NCBI RefSeq assembly: GCF_021730435.1
Contig: NZ_JABWGX010000011.1
Coordinates: 80,891-144,890 of the forward strand
Reading direction: 5' to 3'
DNA: 64,000 nucleotides
Origin: Xanthobacter agilis
GTDB lineage: Bacteria; Pseudomonadota; Alphaproteobacteria; Rhizobiales; Xanthobacteraceae
In this document: piece after piece, positions 27,818 through 40,899 of the stretch
How positions within the stretch are numbered: the first letter of the stretch is position 1
Layout of the letters: every line of letters begins with the position of its first letter
The notes under the pieces: generated by a model
What the model was told of the DNA's origin: nothing
Databases searched by the model: none
Seen by the model: the letters and a program-made list of their open reading frames with translations, nothing else
Made by a program: the position numbers and the translations under genes

Positions 27818-29224
27818 TCATGCCGCCGGCCGCGTGGCGACACGGGCCACGCGCCGCCACGGCGGCGTGTCGCGCACCGCCGCCCACACCGGCGAATGCA
27901 CCGCATGGTCGATGTTGCGGGCCAGCTCGACGAGGCCGTCATAGCCCGCGTAGCCGATGCGCCGGACATGGTCGATGTCGAGGAAGGGAATGCGCGACTT
28001 CAGCGTCGGGTAGATGTAGCGGTCCCCGGCGATGAGAATGTCGGCGCCGCACGCGTGATAGGTTTGGATGAGTGCGGTCTGATCGTTGTCCGAAATCATG
28101 CGGGCCTCGGGGCCCATCAGGGCGCGGATGCGGGCCTTGTCCTCCTCGGTGGATTTCTCGGTGCCGGTGGCCACCACCACCATGCCCAGGTCTTGCATGG
28201 CCGAAACCACCGACCACGACTTGTAGCCGCCGGTGAAGATGAGCACCCTTTTGCCGGCGAGCCGCGCCCGCAGCGGGGCCAATGCGGCGGCCACCTTGGC
28301 TTCCTCGCGGGCCACGAGCGCCGCGACGCGCGCTGACAGGTCGTCGTCGCCCAAGAGGCACGCGAAGTCCCGGAACGCCTGGGAGGTGTCGGCCACCCCG
28401 TAGAAGCTGCCCTCGAACCACGGCACGCCGTGATCGTCCTCCAGCTTGCGCGCCACATGCAGCATGGCCTTGGAGCACACCACCATGCTCGCCTCGGCCC
28501 GGTGCATGGTCTGCACCTCGTGGAAGCGGCTGTCGCCGGAGAAGCTGCACAGGATCCGCAGGCCCAGCTCATCGAACAACGGCGCCACATTCCAGAATTC
28601 GCCGCCCACGTTCCATTCACCGATGAGGTTGATGTCGTGACGGCGGATGCCGGGGATCTCGGCCTCGGGCGGCACCGGGTCGGGCTCGCGCGTGCCGATG
28701 ATGTGGCGATAGGCGGCGTCCCCGGCGATGCGGTTGCCGAGATTCTTGTTGCCGTAGAAGCCCGCGCAATCCACCGGCACCACCGGCACGTCGAAACGCG
28801 CCGCGGCGGCCTTCGCCACCGCCTCGATATCGTCCCCCTGGAGCGCCGGCACGCAGGTGTTGTAGACGAACACCGCGGCCGGGGCATGGTCCGCGACCGC
28901 CTGGCCGATCGCCTTGAACAGGCGCTTCTCGCCGCGGCCGGTGATGACATCCATGTCGTTGAGATCGGTGGTCATGCCGATGCGGTAGATGTCGGAGCCG
29001 CCCGAGCGGGTGCCGCGATTGTCCCAGGACGAACCGGCGCAGCCGATGGGGCCGTGCACGATGTGCGCGACATCACAGATGGGCAGCAGCGCGTTGCGGG
29101 CGCCATCGAAGCAGCATCCACCCTGGGTGGCGCCCGGCTTCGGCTTGGCGCAGCCGGATTTGGACTTCTTGTTGTGGGCACAAGCCGGCTCGTTCATGAG
29201 AGCCTTGATCTCGTCGGGCGTCAT
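27818..29224 (-). CDS. nifE: NifE/VnfE cofactor-assembly scaffold subunit
   Basis: A 468-residue NifD paralogue. N-terminal landmarks are [40 protein letters not shown] and [19 protein letters not shown]. Later come [13 protein letters not shown] and [10 protein letters not shown]. With NifN it holds the maturing cofactor while Mo or V and homocitrate are added. The ATG at 29224 has GGAGGG 6-8 bp upstream. A good sigma-54 promoter lies about 57 bp upstream and a VnfA-like box a further 140 bp away, so it may serve the V system (vnfE). The longer frame reaching 29413 would begin upstream of that promoter and is rejected. Confidence 0.92.
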   Translation of the reverse strand: MTPDEIKALMNEPACAHNKKSKSGCAKPKPGATQGGCCFDGARNALLPICDVAHIVHGPIGCAGSSWDNRGTRSGGSDIYRIGMTTDLNDMDVITGRGEKRLFKAIGQAVADHAPAAVFVYNTCVPALQGDDIEAVAKAAAARFDVPVVPVDCAGFYGNKNLGNRIAGDAAYRHIIGTREPDPVPPEAEIPGIRRHDINLIGEWNVGGEFWNVAPLFDELGLRILCSFSGDSRFHEVQTMHRAEASMVVCSKAMLHVARKLEDDHGVPWFEGSFYGVADTSQAFRDFACLLGDDDLSARVAALVAREEAKVAAALAPLRARLAGKRVLIFTGGYKSWSVVSAMQDLGMVVVATGTEKSTEEDKARIRALMGPEARMISDNDQTALIQTYHACGADILIAGDRYIYPTLKSRIPFLDIDHVRRIGYAGYDGLVELARNIDHAVHSPVWAAVRDTPPWRRVARVATRPAA

Positions 29225-29280
29225 GTGACCCTCCGTGAAGACGGATCCCGATATATCCACGGGAACATGACCACAGGAGT

Positions 29281-29297
29281 AGCAAGCGGCGGGCCAG
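29281..29297 (-). promoter_or_regulatory. Sigma-54 promoter of the nifE-like operon
   Basis: On the minus strand the sequence reads TGGCCCGCCGCTTGCT, with GG and GC exactly 10 bp apart. It matches the -24/-12 consensus well. The predicted transcript starts near 29270, about 45 bp before the nifE-like ATG at 29224. Confidence 0.7.
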
Positions 29298-29426
29298 CGC
29301 CGGATTCCAGGCCCCGCGCCGACCAAACCACGGACGCACATGGGCTTTACCAAGCCGCCTCCCGCCCGCGCTGCCTGCCCGCAGGGTCCTGTTTTTCGTA
29401 CAAACGCGGCCATGAACGCGGCATTT

Positions 29427-29440
29427 GTACATTTCCGTTC
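29427..29440. promoter_or_regulatory. VnfA-type binding box
   Basis: GTAC-ATTTCC-GTTC matches the reported VnfA dyad GTAC-N6-GTAC with one mismatch. It lies about 130 bp upstream of the minus-strand sigma-54 promoter, a normal distance for an enhancer site. Confidence 0.45.
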
Positions 29441-29601
29441 GATCCACAGGCCGCCGACAAAAAATCCCGAGACGCTGCAGTTTGGATATTCCCAAAATTA
29501 TATAACGTGTGTGAGAATGGCATCGTCTGCCAGAGACGGGATGGTCCCGAAATTGCGAAACTCACCCACGATGCCGGTGCACCGATGGGATTGGCTTTGC
29601 A

Positions 29602-31224
29602 ATGCTTGCCGAGGAAATCGTCACCGTGGACGTCGACGACACAATCGAAGACTTCACGCACTGTTTCACCGGCGAATGCCGGATCAACGTGCTGCCCATC
29701 CTCTACCAGATCAGCCAGGTGATCGCTGAAAACGAAGACCTGACGAAGTCCCTCGCCATCATCCTCAAGGTGATGCAAAGGCGCCTCAAGGTTCACCGCG
29801 GCACCGTCACCCTTTATGACAGGGGCTCGGAGACCATCTTCATCCATGAGAGCTTCGGCCTCACGGAAGAAGAGAAGTCGCGCGGCATCTATCTTCCGGG
29901 CGAGGGATTGACCGGAGAGGTGGTGGAGACCGGCAAGCCCATCGTGGTGCCGCACCTTGCCGCCGACCCGCGCTTTCTGGACCGCACCCGCGCCCATGAG
30001 GACGGCAGCGCCGCGCGCGCCTCCTTCTTCTGCGTGCCCATCATCCATTCGCGCAAGGTGCACGGCACCATCAGCGCCGAGCGTGTCTATCTCGATCAAC
30101 GGCTCCTGAAACAAGACGTGGAGCTGATCGCCACCATCGCCTCCATGATCGCGCCGGCGGTGGAACTGTATCTGCTGGAAAACGTGGAGAAGGTGCGGCT
30201 CGAGAACGAGAACCGCCGCCTGAAGAGCGCGCTGCGCCAGCGGTTCAAGCCCTCCAACATCATCGGCAATTCCAAGCCCATGCAGGAGGTCTATGGCCTC
30301 ATCCAGAAGGTGGCCGCCACCAAGGCCACCGTGCTGGTGCTGGGCGAGAGCGGGGTCGGCAAGGAGCTGGTGGCTAACGCGATCCACTATAACAGCCCCT
30401 CCGCCGAGGGGCCGTTCGTGGTGTTCAATTGCGCCGCGCTGCCGGAAAGCATCATCGAAAGCGAGCTGTTCGGCCATGAGAAGGGCGCCTTCACCGGCGC
30501 GCTCGGCACCCGCAAGGGACGCTTCGAGCTGGCCGATGGCGGCACCATCTTCCTCGACGAAGTGGGCGAGCTGTCCCTGCCCATGCAGGCCAAGCTCCTG
30601 CGCGTGCTGCAGCAAAAGACCTTCGACCGGGTCGGTGGCTCGAAGCCGATCCGGGTCGATCTGCGGATCATCGCCGCCACCAACCGCAACCTGCCGGAGA
30701 TGGTGGAGAAGGGCACCTTTCGCGAGGACCTGTATTACCGGCTCAACGTCTTCCCCATCACCATCCCACCCCTGCGCGACCGGGCAAGCGACGTGATCCT
30801 GCTGACCGACCATTTCGTCGCGAAATGCGCGGAAGACACCGGCAAGGAGGTGAAGCGCATCTCCACCCCCGCCCTCAACATGCTGATGGCCTATCACTGG
30901 CCCGGCAACGTGCGCGAGCTGGAGAACGTGATCGAGCGCTCGGTGATCCTCTCCGACGACAGCGTGATCCACGGCTATAACCTGCCGCCCTCACTCCAGA
31001 CCTCCGCGGAGACCGGCACCAGCTTCGGCTGCGGGCTGGAGGCCAAGATCCAAGCGGTCGAATACGAGATGATCGTCGAAGCCCTGAAGAACCACCACGG
31101 CAACACCACCGAGGCCGCGAAGGACCTGGGCCTCACCCGGCGCATCCTCGGCCTGCGGATGGAAAAGCACGGCATCAACTACAAGAACTATCGGCGCGGC
31201 GCGGCGGCCAACGACACGCCGTGA
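29602..31224 (+). CDS. vnfA: VnfA, V-nitrogenase transcriptional activator
   Basis: A 540-residue sigma-54 enhancer-binding protein. An N-terminal cysteine motif HCFTGEC (Cys21, Cys26) precedes NVLPILYQISQVI, matching the Fe-S sensing region of VnfA/AnfA. A GAF domain follows (~35-190, with IFIHESFGL and LPGEGLTGEVVETG), then a AAA+ domain (~225-460, GESGVGKE, GAFTGA, FLDEVGE) and a Fis-type HTH (TTEAAKDLGLTRRILGLRMEKHG). There is no C-x4-C between AAA+ and HTH, unlike the NifA-type protein nearby. Proximity to vnfDGK argues for VnfA rather than AnfA. The ATG at 29602 is used. A GTG at 29626 has a better ribosome site but would still keep both cysteines. Confidence 0.88.
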   Translation: MLAEEIVTVDVDDTIEDFTHCFTGECRINVLPILYQISQVIAENEDLTKSLAIILKVMQRRLKVHRGTVTLYDRGSETIFIHESFGLTEEEKSRGIYLPGEGLTGEVVETGKPIVVPHLAADPRFLDRTRAHEDGSAARASFFCVPIIHSRKVHGTISAERVYLDQRLLKQDVELIATIASMIAPAVELYLLENVEKVRLENENRRLKSALRQRFKPSNIIGNSKPMQEVYGLIQKVAATKATVLVLGESGVGKELVANAIHYNSPSAEGPFVVFNCAALPESIIESELFGHEKGAFTGALGTRKGRFELADGGTIFLDEVGELSLPMQAKLLRVLQQKTFDRVGGSKPIRVDLRIIAATNRNLPEMVEKGTFREDLYYRLNVFPITIPPLRDRASDVILLTDHFVAKCAEDTGKEVKRISTPALNMLMAYHWPGNVRELENVIERSVILSDDSVIHGYNLPPSLQTSAETGTSFGCGLEAKIQAVEYEMIVEALKNHHGNTTEAAKDLGLTRRILGLRMEKHGINYKNYRRGAAANDTP

Positions 31225-31252
31225 GCCCCCGCTCGAGCCGCAGGAGACTTCC

Positions 31253-31591
31253 ATGAGTGAGCTGACCGAGAACCAGCGCTTTCATCTGCTTCTGGCCGAC
31301 ATCGCCATGGCCGCGGCCATCCGCGGCTGCAATTCCAGCTTCACCCTGGACGGCGACTACACGCCCGGTACGCTGCGCGACACCTGGCTGGCGGCCACAT
31401 CGGACGACGGGCTCAAGAAGCGCGTGATGGCGCTTGCCAATGCCGGCTTCGCCTCGCTCCAGGGCGTGCCCGCGGAGCAGATCACCAAGGCAGCCACCGC
31501 CTATGGCATCCCGGTGGATGACACGCTGGCGCAGGAGATCGCCGGCCATTTCTCCGCGAAACGCGAAGCGGTGCTGCGCTATCGGCGATAG
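31253..31591 (+). CDS. Small unknown protein downstream of vnfA
   Basis: A 112-residue, mostly helical protein with no recognised domain. It starts at an ATG preceded by GCAGGAGACTTCC and follows vnfA by 28 bp, so the two are probably cotranscribed. There is a single cysteine (Cys26) and no membrane segment or signal peptide. The context suggests an accessory or regulatory role in the V-nitrogenase system. No function can be assigned. Confidence 0.8.
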   Translation: MSELTENQRFHLLLADIAMAAAIRGCNSSFTLDGDYTPGTLRDTWLAATSDDGLKKRVMALANAGFASLQGVPAEQITKAATAYGIPVDDTLAQEIAGHFSAKREAVLRYRR

Positions 31592-31692
31592 GCCCGCCAG
31601 CCGCACGCCAACACGGCGCCGGCGCGGTCCCAGGCCCGCCGGCGCAAGAAGGCCGCGATGCTCCACCCGACCCCCACGACAGTCGCGAAAAA

Positions 31693-31719
31693 GCCGCCCG
31701 TCCCTGCAGGACGAGCGGC
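31693..31719. terminator. Convergent terminator hairpin
   Basis: GCCGC-C-CGTCC and GGACG-A-GCGGC form an 11-bp stem with one mismatch around CTGCA-like loop bases, between the ends of the vnfA unit (+) and the Nif11-like gene (-). Confidence 0.55.
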
Positions 31720-31784
31720 CGAGTTGGTCTGCCAGCATTCCACCACGCGCGACTCCCGGGCGGCCGCATGGGTACCCGCGATGG

Positions 31785-31982
31785 CTACATGGGTGTAATG
31801 CCATATTCCTTGTAGATTTCGTCCTGCGCCAGCTTGAACTCCTTCATGGTGAAATCGAATCCCGCGCTGCGGATCTCCGTCCAGCTCGCGTCATCGTCTT
31901 CACTGACCTCGTTCATCTTGCGTCGAAAATCATCATCCGACCGCATCCGGCGAATGTAGGCGACGGCTGATTCGACCGACAT
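31785..31982 (-). CDS. Nif11-like small protein
   Basis: A 65-residue protein beginning MSVESAVAYIRRMRSDDDFRRKM, a good match to the Nif11 family of small helical proteins named for nif gene clusters (the same fold serves elsewhere as a peptide leader). It contains no cysteine and no Gly-Gly cleavage motif, so it is not a leader peptide. The ATG at 31982 has GAGAGGGC upstream. It is 80 bp downstream of vnfH, after a strong hairpin, so it is probably a lower-level part of the vnfH transcript. Function is unknown for the family in nitrogen fixation. Confidence 0.8.
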   Translation of the reverse strand: MSVESAVAYIRRMRSDDDFRRKMNEVSEDDDASWTEIRSAGFDFTMKEFKLAQDEIYKEYGITPM

Positions 31983-32025
31983 GCCCTCTCCTCCAATGGA
32001 TTTCCAGCACACCCCGGGGCGGGGC

Positions 32026-32051
32026 GGGGCGCGGCGCTGGCGCCGCGCCCC
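32026..32051 (-). promoter_or_regulatory. Hairpin between vnfH and the Nif11-like gene
   Basis: A perfect 12-bp inverted repeat, GGGGCGCGGCGC and GCGCCGCGCCCC, separated by two bases. It lies just after the vnfH stop. Such stems commonly protect the 3' end of an abundant nifH message and reduce readthrough, which suits the high demand for Fe protein. Confidence 0.6.
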
Positions 32052-32062
32052 GGAAAGCGGCG

Positions 32063-33849
<1,787 letters not shown>

Positions 33850-33982
33850 GGCGCCCCCTTGGTCGCGAAACCGTGCCGGCGCGCGCGGATTCACGGCGTC
33901 TGCCCGATGCTCGCGATCGAAGATGGATACTTCACGCGCCGCAGGGCGAGGAGCCCGGCTGCGGCGGCTCGAGAACTCAATC

Positions 33983-33997
33983 GCAACAGTCGTGCCA
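33983..33997 (-). promoter_or_regulatory. Sigma-54 promoter of the vnfH operon
   Basis: The minus strand reads TGGCACGACTGTTGC, a full match to the TGGCACG-N4-TTGC consensus with GG-N10-GC spacing. The transcript would begin near 33971, about 120 bp before the NifX-like/glyoxalase start. Confidence 0.85.
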
Positions 33998-34040
33998 GAA
34001 GTGTTTTCAAGCGCAGGCACCGGCTTTTTCCGGGTCTCTC

Positions 34041-34054
34041 GCACTGGCGCGTAC
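34041..34054. promoter_or_regulatory. VnfA-type binding box 1
   Basis: GCAC-TGGCGC-GTAC, one mismatch from GTAC-N6-GTAC. It is the mirror image of box 2 (GTAC-N6-GTGC), 30 bp away centre to centre, about three helical turns. Confidence 0.6.
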
Positions 34055-34070
34055 GCTTTTTCGCAGCTTC

Positions 34071-34084
34071 GTACCAATTCGTGC
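34071..34084. promoter_or_regulatory. VnfA-type binding box 2
   Basis: GTAC-CAATTC-GTGC, one mismatch from the reported VnfA dyad. It is placed about 80 bp upstream of the vnfD sigma-54 promoter. Confidence 0.6.
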
Positions 34085-34160
34085 AGCCGCGACTGGACGC
34101 GGTCACCTTTTTTTGCAGCACCCAGGCCCGAATGCGACGAGACATAGTCTCCACCGGCTC

Positions 34161-34175
34161 TGGCACGCTTCCTGC
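34161..34175 (+). promoter_or_regulatory. Sigma-54 promoter of vnfDGK
   Basis: TGGCACGCTTCCTGC has a perfect -24 element and GG-N10-GC spacing. It is about 150 bp before the vnfD ATG, giving a leader of roughly 125 nt. Confidence 0.85.
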
Positions 34176-34300
34176 GATGGGGATGCCGACGCGGTTCGGA
34201 AAGATATCCGGACCCTCTGCGCGGATGCCGGCCGCGTTGTCGGCCGGCTGCTGCACGGGATCGTCACCGCCGCAACTTCCGGCCATGCTCACATGAGTGA

Positions 34301-36069
<1,769 letters not shown>

Positions 36070-36143
36070 CGGCGAGGGCGCACATCTGCCGGAGCCCGGA
36101 CGGTCTTGCGCGATCTGTCCGTCCCGCTCCGCACGGGCCCGCC

Positions 36144-37632
<1,489 letters not shown>

Positions 37633-37658
37633 GCCGGCGGAAGCCTTGACGACCTGTC

Positions 37659-37680
37659 GGGGGGTGGTGCGCCACCCCCC
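37659..37680 (+). promoter_or_regulatory. Hairpin after vnfK
   Basis: GGGGGGTGG and CCACCCCCC pair perfectly around the loop TGCG, just after the vnfK stop. No T-tract follows. Probably a 3' stabilising stem or partial terminator before the accessory genes. Confidence 0.55.
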
Positions 37681-37715
37681 TTCACCCTCCCAGGCCCGCC
37701 GCAAAGGATCCGGCA

Positions 37716-38609
37716 ATGAGCTTCATGGAGCGCCTCGCAGCGGATTCCGCCTTCGGCTGGCCACGCCGGCTTGCCGGGCCCGAGCACCGGCAGATCGAGC
37801 TTTACACCAAGCGCAAGGCGCTAAGCTTCCTTCCCGACCCGCCGCCGCCGGAGCTGCCGCTGGCGCCGATCGCGGCGGTCTGCCGGGCCGCCTTTCTGGT
37901 GGACGCGGTGCTGTCCGCGCGCCACCCCGGCGCGCCGGGGCGCACCTCCTGGCAGCGCTATCTCGACCTGCCCAAGGCGAGCCGCACCGACAAGATCGTC
38001 GCCGAGCTTTATCGCATCGTGCGCATAGCCCGCACGGTGGCCTTCCACCCCCAAGGACACGTGGAGATGCGTGACGCCATCGTGCGCTTCAACGGCGCCA
38101 TCGACCGGGTCGCGCTTTCGCTGGAGATCACCGTGGCCGGGCTCGACCTGATCGAGGCCATGACCGCCTATTGGCTCGCCGCGGCCGAAAGCCCTTATCC
38201 GGAGGCCTATGTGGAGGCGATGCTGGCCGAGTATTTCTTCGACATCGTCGCCGAGATCAAGCGCTTTGCCGACGAAGACCGCATCCTCTACCAATTCCGC
38301 CGCGCGTCGTCCTTCAACCGCCATTTCCGCCTCGACTGCGACAATCCCAAGTCGAGCGTAGCCGATGGCGCGCTGGCCTTCGAGATCCCGCCGGCCCATC
38401 GCGATGCCGCGCGCTATCCCATCGATTTCTTCCTGGTGCACGACCAGACGCTTCACATCATTCCGGTGGAGGCGACGCGCGAGGGCCGCATCGCCCTCGC
38501 GGAGCTGCCCAGGTGGCGCGCCCGCACCCCCGACGATCTGTCCCTGCCGGCCGCCTTCCGCCCCCGTTTCGCCCGCGAGGTGATGGTGGTGGGCCAGCCC
38601 ATGACCTGA
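37716..38609 (+). CDS. Unknown protein in the vnfDGK operon
   Basis: A 297-residue protein I do not recognise. It has no signal peptide or clear membrane helix. The middle (about 95-210) is strongly helical with many aromatic and acidic residues, and cysteines are rare (one near 58, one near 208). The ATG at 37716 has AAAGGATCC upstream, and the gene follows vnfK by 83 bp in the same direction. It is 19 bp before a NifX-domain gene. A role specific to the V-nitrogenase, such as assembly or protection, is inferred from the operon only. Confidence 0.82.
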   Translation: MSFMERLAADSAFGWPRRLAGPEHRQIELYTKRKALSFLPDPPPPELPLAPIAAVCRAAFLVDAVLSARHPGAPGRTSWQRYLDLPKASRTDKIVAELYRIVRIARTVAFHPQGHVEMRDAIVRFNGAIDRVALSLEITVAGLDLIEAMTAYWLAAAESPYPEAYVEAMLAEYFFDIVAEIKRFADEDRILYQFRRASSFNRHFRLDCDNPKSSVADGALAFEIPPAHRDAARYPIDFFLVHDQTLHIIPVEATREGRIALAELPRWRARTPDDLSLPAAFRPRFAREVMVVGQPMT

Positions 38610-38628
38610 AAGGCGAAAGGATAGTCCC

Positions 38629-39126
38629 ATGGCCCCTGAAACCCAGACGCCGACCCTGCGCATCGCCGTCACCACTGACAGCCTCATCCAGCTTGACGCC
38701 AATTTCGCCGCCGCCAAGCAGGTGGTGTTCTACGACGTGACGCCGAAGGGCTCCGAATTCGTGGATGTGGTCCACTTCCAGCGCCGCGCCAAGGGCAAGG
38801 CCTCCGGCGGCGGCAAGGCGGCCAACGGCGGGCGCTGCATCATGGACGACATGGGCGACGACGACGGCACCGGGCGCGATCCCCTGGTGGAGCGGGTGGA
38901 GGCCCTCGACGGCTGCGCCGTGCTGTTCACCCTCGGCCTCAGCGATGTGGCTGCGGTGCGGGTGCACGACCTCAAGGTGTTTCCGGTCAAGAGCGAGCGG
39001 GTACGCGACATCGACGATGTGATCGCCCAGGTGCAGCGGCTGATGACGGGCGTGCCGCCGCTCTGGATCCGCCGCGCCCTGAACCGCCGCTCCGGGAGTG
39101 CGGAGGAAGATCTTCAGGAATATTGA
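38629..39126 (+). CDS. NifX-domain cofactor-binding protein (VnfX-like)
   Basis: A 165-residue dinitrogenase-cofactor-binding (NifX/NafY) domain protein. It shows LRIAVTTDSLIQLDANFAAAKQVVFYDV and DGCAVLFTLGLSDVAAVRVHDLKVFPVKSE. An unusual lysine/glycine-rich insert (residues ~60-85) precedes RCIMDDMGDDDGTGRDPL. It ends the vnfDGK transcript, just before a bidirectional terminator. It may carry or insert the FeV-cofactor. This is the third NifX-type domain in the island, after the nifX-like gene and the glyoxalase fusion. Confidence 0.8.
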   Translation: MAPETQTPTLRIAVTTDSLIQLDANFAAAKQVVFYDVTPKGSEFVDVVHFQRRAKGKASGGGKAANGGRCIMDDMGDDDGTGRDPLVERVEALDGCAVLFTLGLSDVAAVRVHDLKVFPVKSERVRDIDDVIAQVQRLMTGVPPLWIRRALNRRSGSAEEDLQEY

Positions 39127-39132
39127 GCGGGC

Positions 39133-39155
39133 GGCCTCCCCCATCGGGGGAGGCC
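39133..39155. terminator. Bidirectional terminator
   Basis: GGCCTCCCCC and GGGGGAGGCC form a perfect 10-bp stem around the loop ATC, between the converging ends of the vnfDGK transcript and the ABC importer operon. Confidence 0.7.
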
Positions 39156-39165
39156 TTGGAATGTC

Positions 39166-39990
39166 CTACCCTGCGACACTCCCGAGGAACCGGCGCCGCA
39201 CTGTCGCGCCGACCACATTGATGAGCGTCACCAGCGCGAGCAACACCAGGATCAGCGCCGAGGCCTCCCTGTATTCGAACAGGTGGAAGGCGGTGACGAT
39301 CTCCAGCCCCAGCCCGCCGGCACCGACCGCGCCGAGGGTGGTGGCGGCCCGCAGATTGTGCTCCCACCGATAGACGCTCACATCCACCAATCGCGGCAGC
39401 ACCTGCGGCAGGATCGAGAAGCGCAGCACCCCGAGCCGCGACACGCCATGGGCCCGCAGAGCATCGCCGGGGCCGGTCTCCACATGCTCGATGGTCTCGG
39501 CGAAGAACTTGCCAAGCATGCCGGTGGTGTGGGTGGCAAGGGCCAGGATGCCCGGCAGCGGGCCGAACCCCACCGCCGCCACGAAGATCACGCCCCAGAT
39601 CAGGCCGGGAATGGATCTCAGCACATTGAGGAACAGCCGCACCGGCTCGCCGATGAACGGCGTATGCACGAAGTTGCGCGCCGCCAGCGCCGCCAGGGGC
39701 AACGCCACGAGGGCGCCGGCGACGGTGCCGGCAACGCTCATGGAGAGGGTTTCGAGCAGGGGGCGGCCCCAGGCATGCCAGCGGCTGAAGTCGGGCGGCA
39801 TGGCATCACAGGCCAGCCGCCAGATGGTTGGAACAGCATCCACATACCGGCCCAGATCGAATGCGCCGGCATAGATGAAGGCGGACAGGATCACCGCAAC
39901 GCCCATTGCGGTGCCCAGGAGCGTGCGGCGGGTCCGCCTGCGGCCATCCTCAAGGATGGCCGCGACGTTAAGGGAGAGCGATGCGCTCAT
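39166..39990 (-). CDS. PhnE-like ABC importer permease
   Basis: A 274-residue inner-membrane permease with about six hydrophobic segments and the ABC-contacting EAA-type loop (HVETGPGDALRAHGVSRLGVLRFSILPQ). It belongs to the phosphonate/phosphite importer type. Its start overlaps the stop of the binding-protein gene. Located between V-nitrogenase and metal-handling genes, it may import vanadate, a phosphate-like oxyanion, rather than phosphonate. That is inference. No C-P lyase genes are in the window. Confidence 0.85.
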   Translation of the reverse strand: MSASLSLNVAAILEDGRRRTRRTLLGTAMGVAVILSAFIYAGAFDLGRYVDAVPTIWRLACDAMPPDFSRWHAWGRPLLETLSMSVAGTVAGALVALPLAALAARNFVHTPFIGEPVRLFLNVLRSIPGLIWGVIFVAAVGFGPLPGILALATHTTGMLGKFFAETIEHVETGPGDALRAHGVSRLGVLRFSILPQVLPRLVDVSVYRWEHNLRAATTLGAVGAGGLGLEIVTAFHLFEYREASALILVLLALVTLINVVGATVRRRFLGSVAG

Positions 39991-40889
39991 TGCACAGGCG
40001 GAATGGCGTCGGGATTGGTGTTCTTGATGGCATCGATCCAGATCCGCACCCGGTCGACGTCCGAATCCACCGCCGGAATGAAGGCCTCGGCCCGGAACAC
40101 CTTGAGCGCCTCGGGATCGTCAACCGAGATGAAGGCCTTGCGGATCTCCTCCTTGAACGCCGGGTCGAGGCCCTCGCGGAAGGTCCACATGTATTCGGGA
40201 ATGGGCGGGGAAACGGCCAGCACGCGCACCTGGTCTGGCGAGATTTTCCCCTCCTTGATGAGGCGATCGTAAATGGGCTTGGAGAGGCCGCCGGCGGTCA
40301 CTTTCTTGCCGGCCACGGCCAGAGCCACCGCGTCATGGGCGCCCAGCACCCGCAGCGTATAGTCGCGCCCGGAGGCAAGGCCGGCATCGAGCAGCTGCCA
40401 GCGCGGCACCCAGGTGCCCGAGGTGGAGGCGGGATCGCCGAAGGCGATTTCGGTGCCCTTCAGATCCTTCAGCGACTGGGCCGGGCTGTCCTTCGGCACG
40501 ATGATGACGGCCTCGAAGGTGGGGCCCACCACCGCGTGGGACGGACGGGCGAACGGCTCGAGCTTCGAGGCCCGCGAACGCAGGATGTAGGTGACCGGGC
40601 CGAGATAGGCGATGTCGATGCGGCCGAACCGCAGCGCCTCGCCGGTGGCCGCGTAATTGGCGCCCACCACCAGCTCGACCGGCAGTCCGAGCTTCTTTTC
40701 CAGATAGGTGCGCAGCGGCTCGTTGAGGCGCATCACGGTCGGGGCGGATTCGCCCGGCAGCAGGCCCACCACCAGCTTTTGCGGCTTTTCCGCCAGCGCC
40801 TGCGGCACGCTCGCGGTGAACAACCCGGCCACCGCCAGCGCGGCCGCGGCAAGGGCTTTTCGCGGGGGGACCCGAAACGAAAAGGTCAT
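39987..40889 (-). CDS. PhnD-like ABC importer substrate-binding protein
   Basis: A 300-residue periplasmic binding protein. A signal peptide (RVPPRKALAAAALAVAGLF, predicted cleavage after ALA near residue 33) is followed by VVGLLPGESAPTVMRL, RFGRIDIAYLGPVTYILRS and the oxyanion-pocket-like FGDPASTSGTWVPR. These are typical of the PhnD/PtxB group. The ATG at 40889 has GAGGAT upstream. It sits in the middle of a C-D-E operon and decides what the importer takes up. The ligand cannot be read from sequence, but context makes vanadate a serious candidate. Confidence 0.85.
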   Translation of the reverse strand: MTFSFRVPPRKALAAAALAVAGLFTASVPQALAEKPQKLVVGLLPGESAPTVMRLNEPLRTYLEKKLGLPVELVVGANYAATGEALRFGRIDIAYLGPVTYILRSRASKLEPFARPSHAVVGPTFEAVIIVPKDSPAQSLKDLKGTEIAFGDPASTSGTWVPRWQLLDAGLASGRDYTLRVLGAHDAVALAVAGKKVTAGGLSKPIYDRLIKEGKISPDQVRVLAVSPPIPEYMWTFREGLDPAFKEEIRKAFISVDDPEALKVFRAEAFIPAVDSDVDRVRIWIDAIKNTNPDAIPPVQ

Positions 40890-40899
40890 GTTGATCCTC

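Larger units (their letters stand above)
29225..29601. other. Divergent nifE/vnfA control region
   Basis: A 377-bp gap between the leftward nifE-like operon and the rightward vnfA. It contains a strong minus-strand sigma-54 promoter (29281-29297), a VnfA-like box (29427-29440), a lone GTAC half-site (29398-29401) and an AT-rich stretch near 29480-29520 that may hold the vnfA promoter. No clear -35/-10 pair was fixed for vnfA. Confidence 0.6.

Noticed and set aside
29398..29411. Second VnfA box near the nifE/vnfA gap
   Set aside because: Only one GTAC half is present. The partner at N6 is GGCC, so it was not counted.
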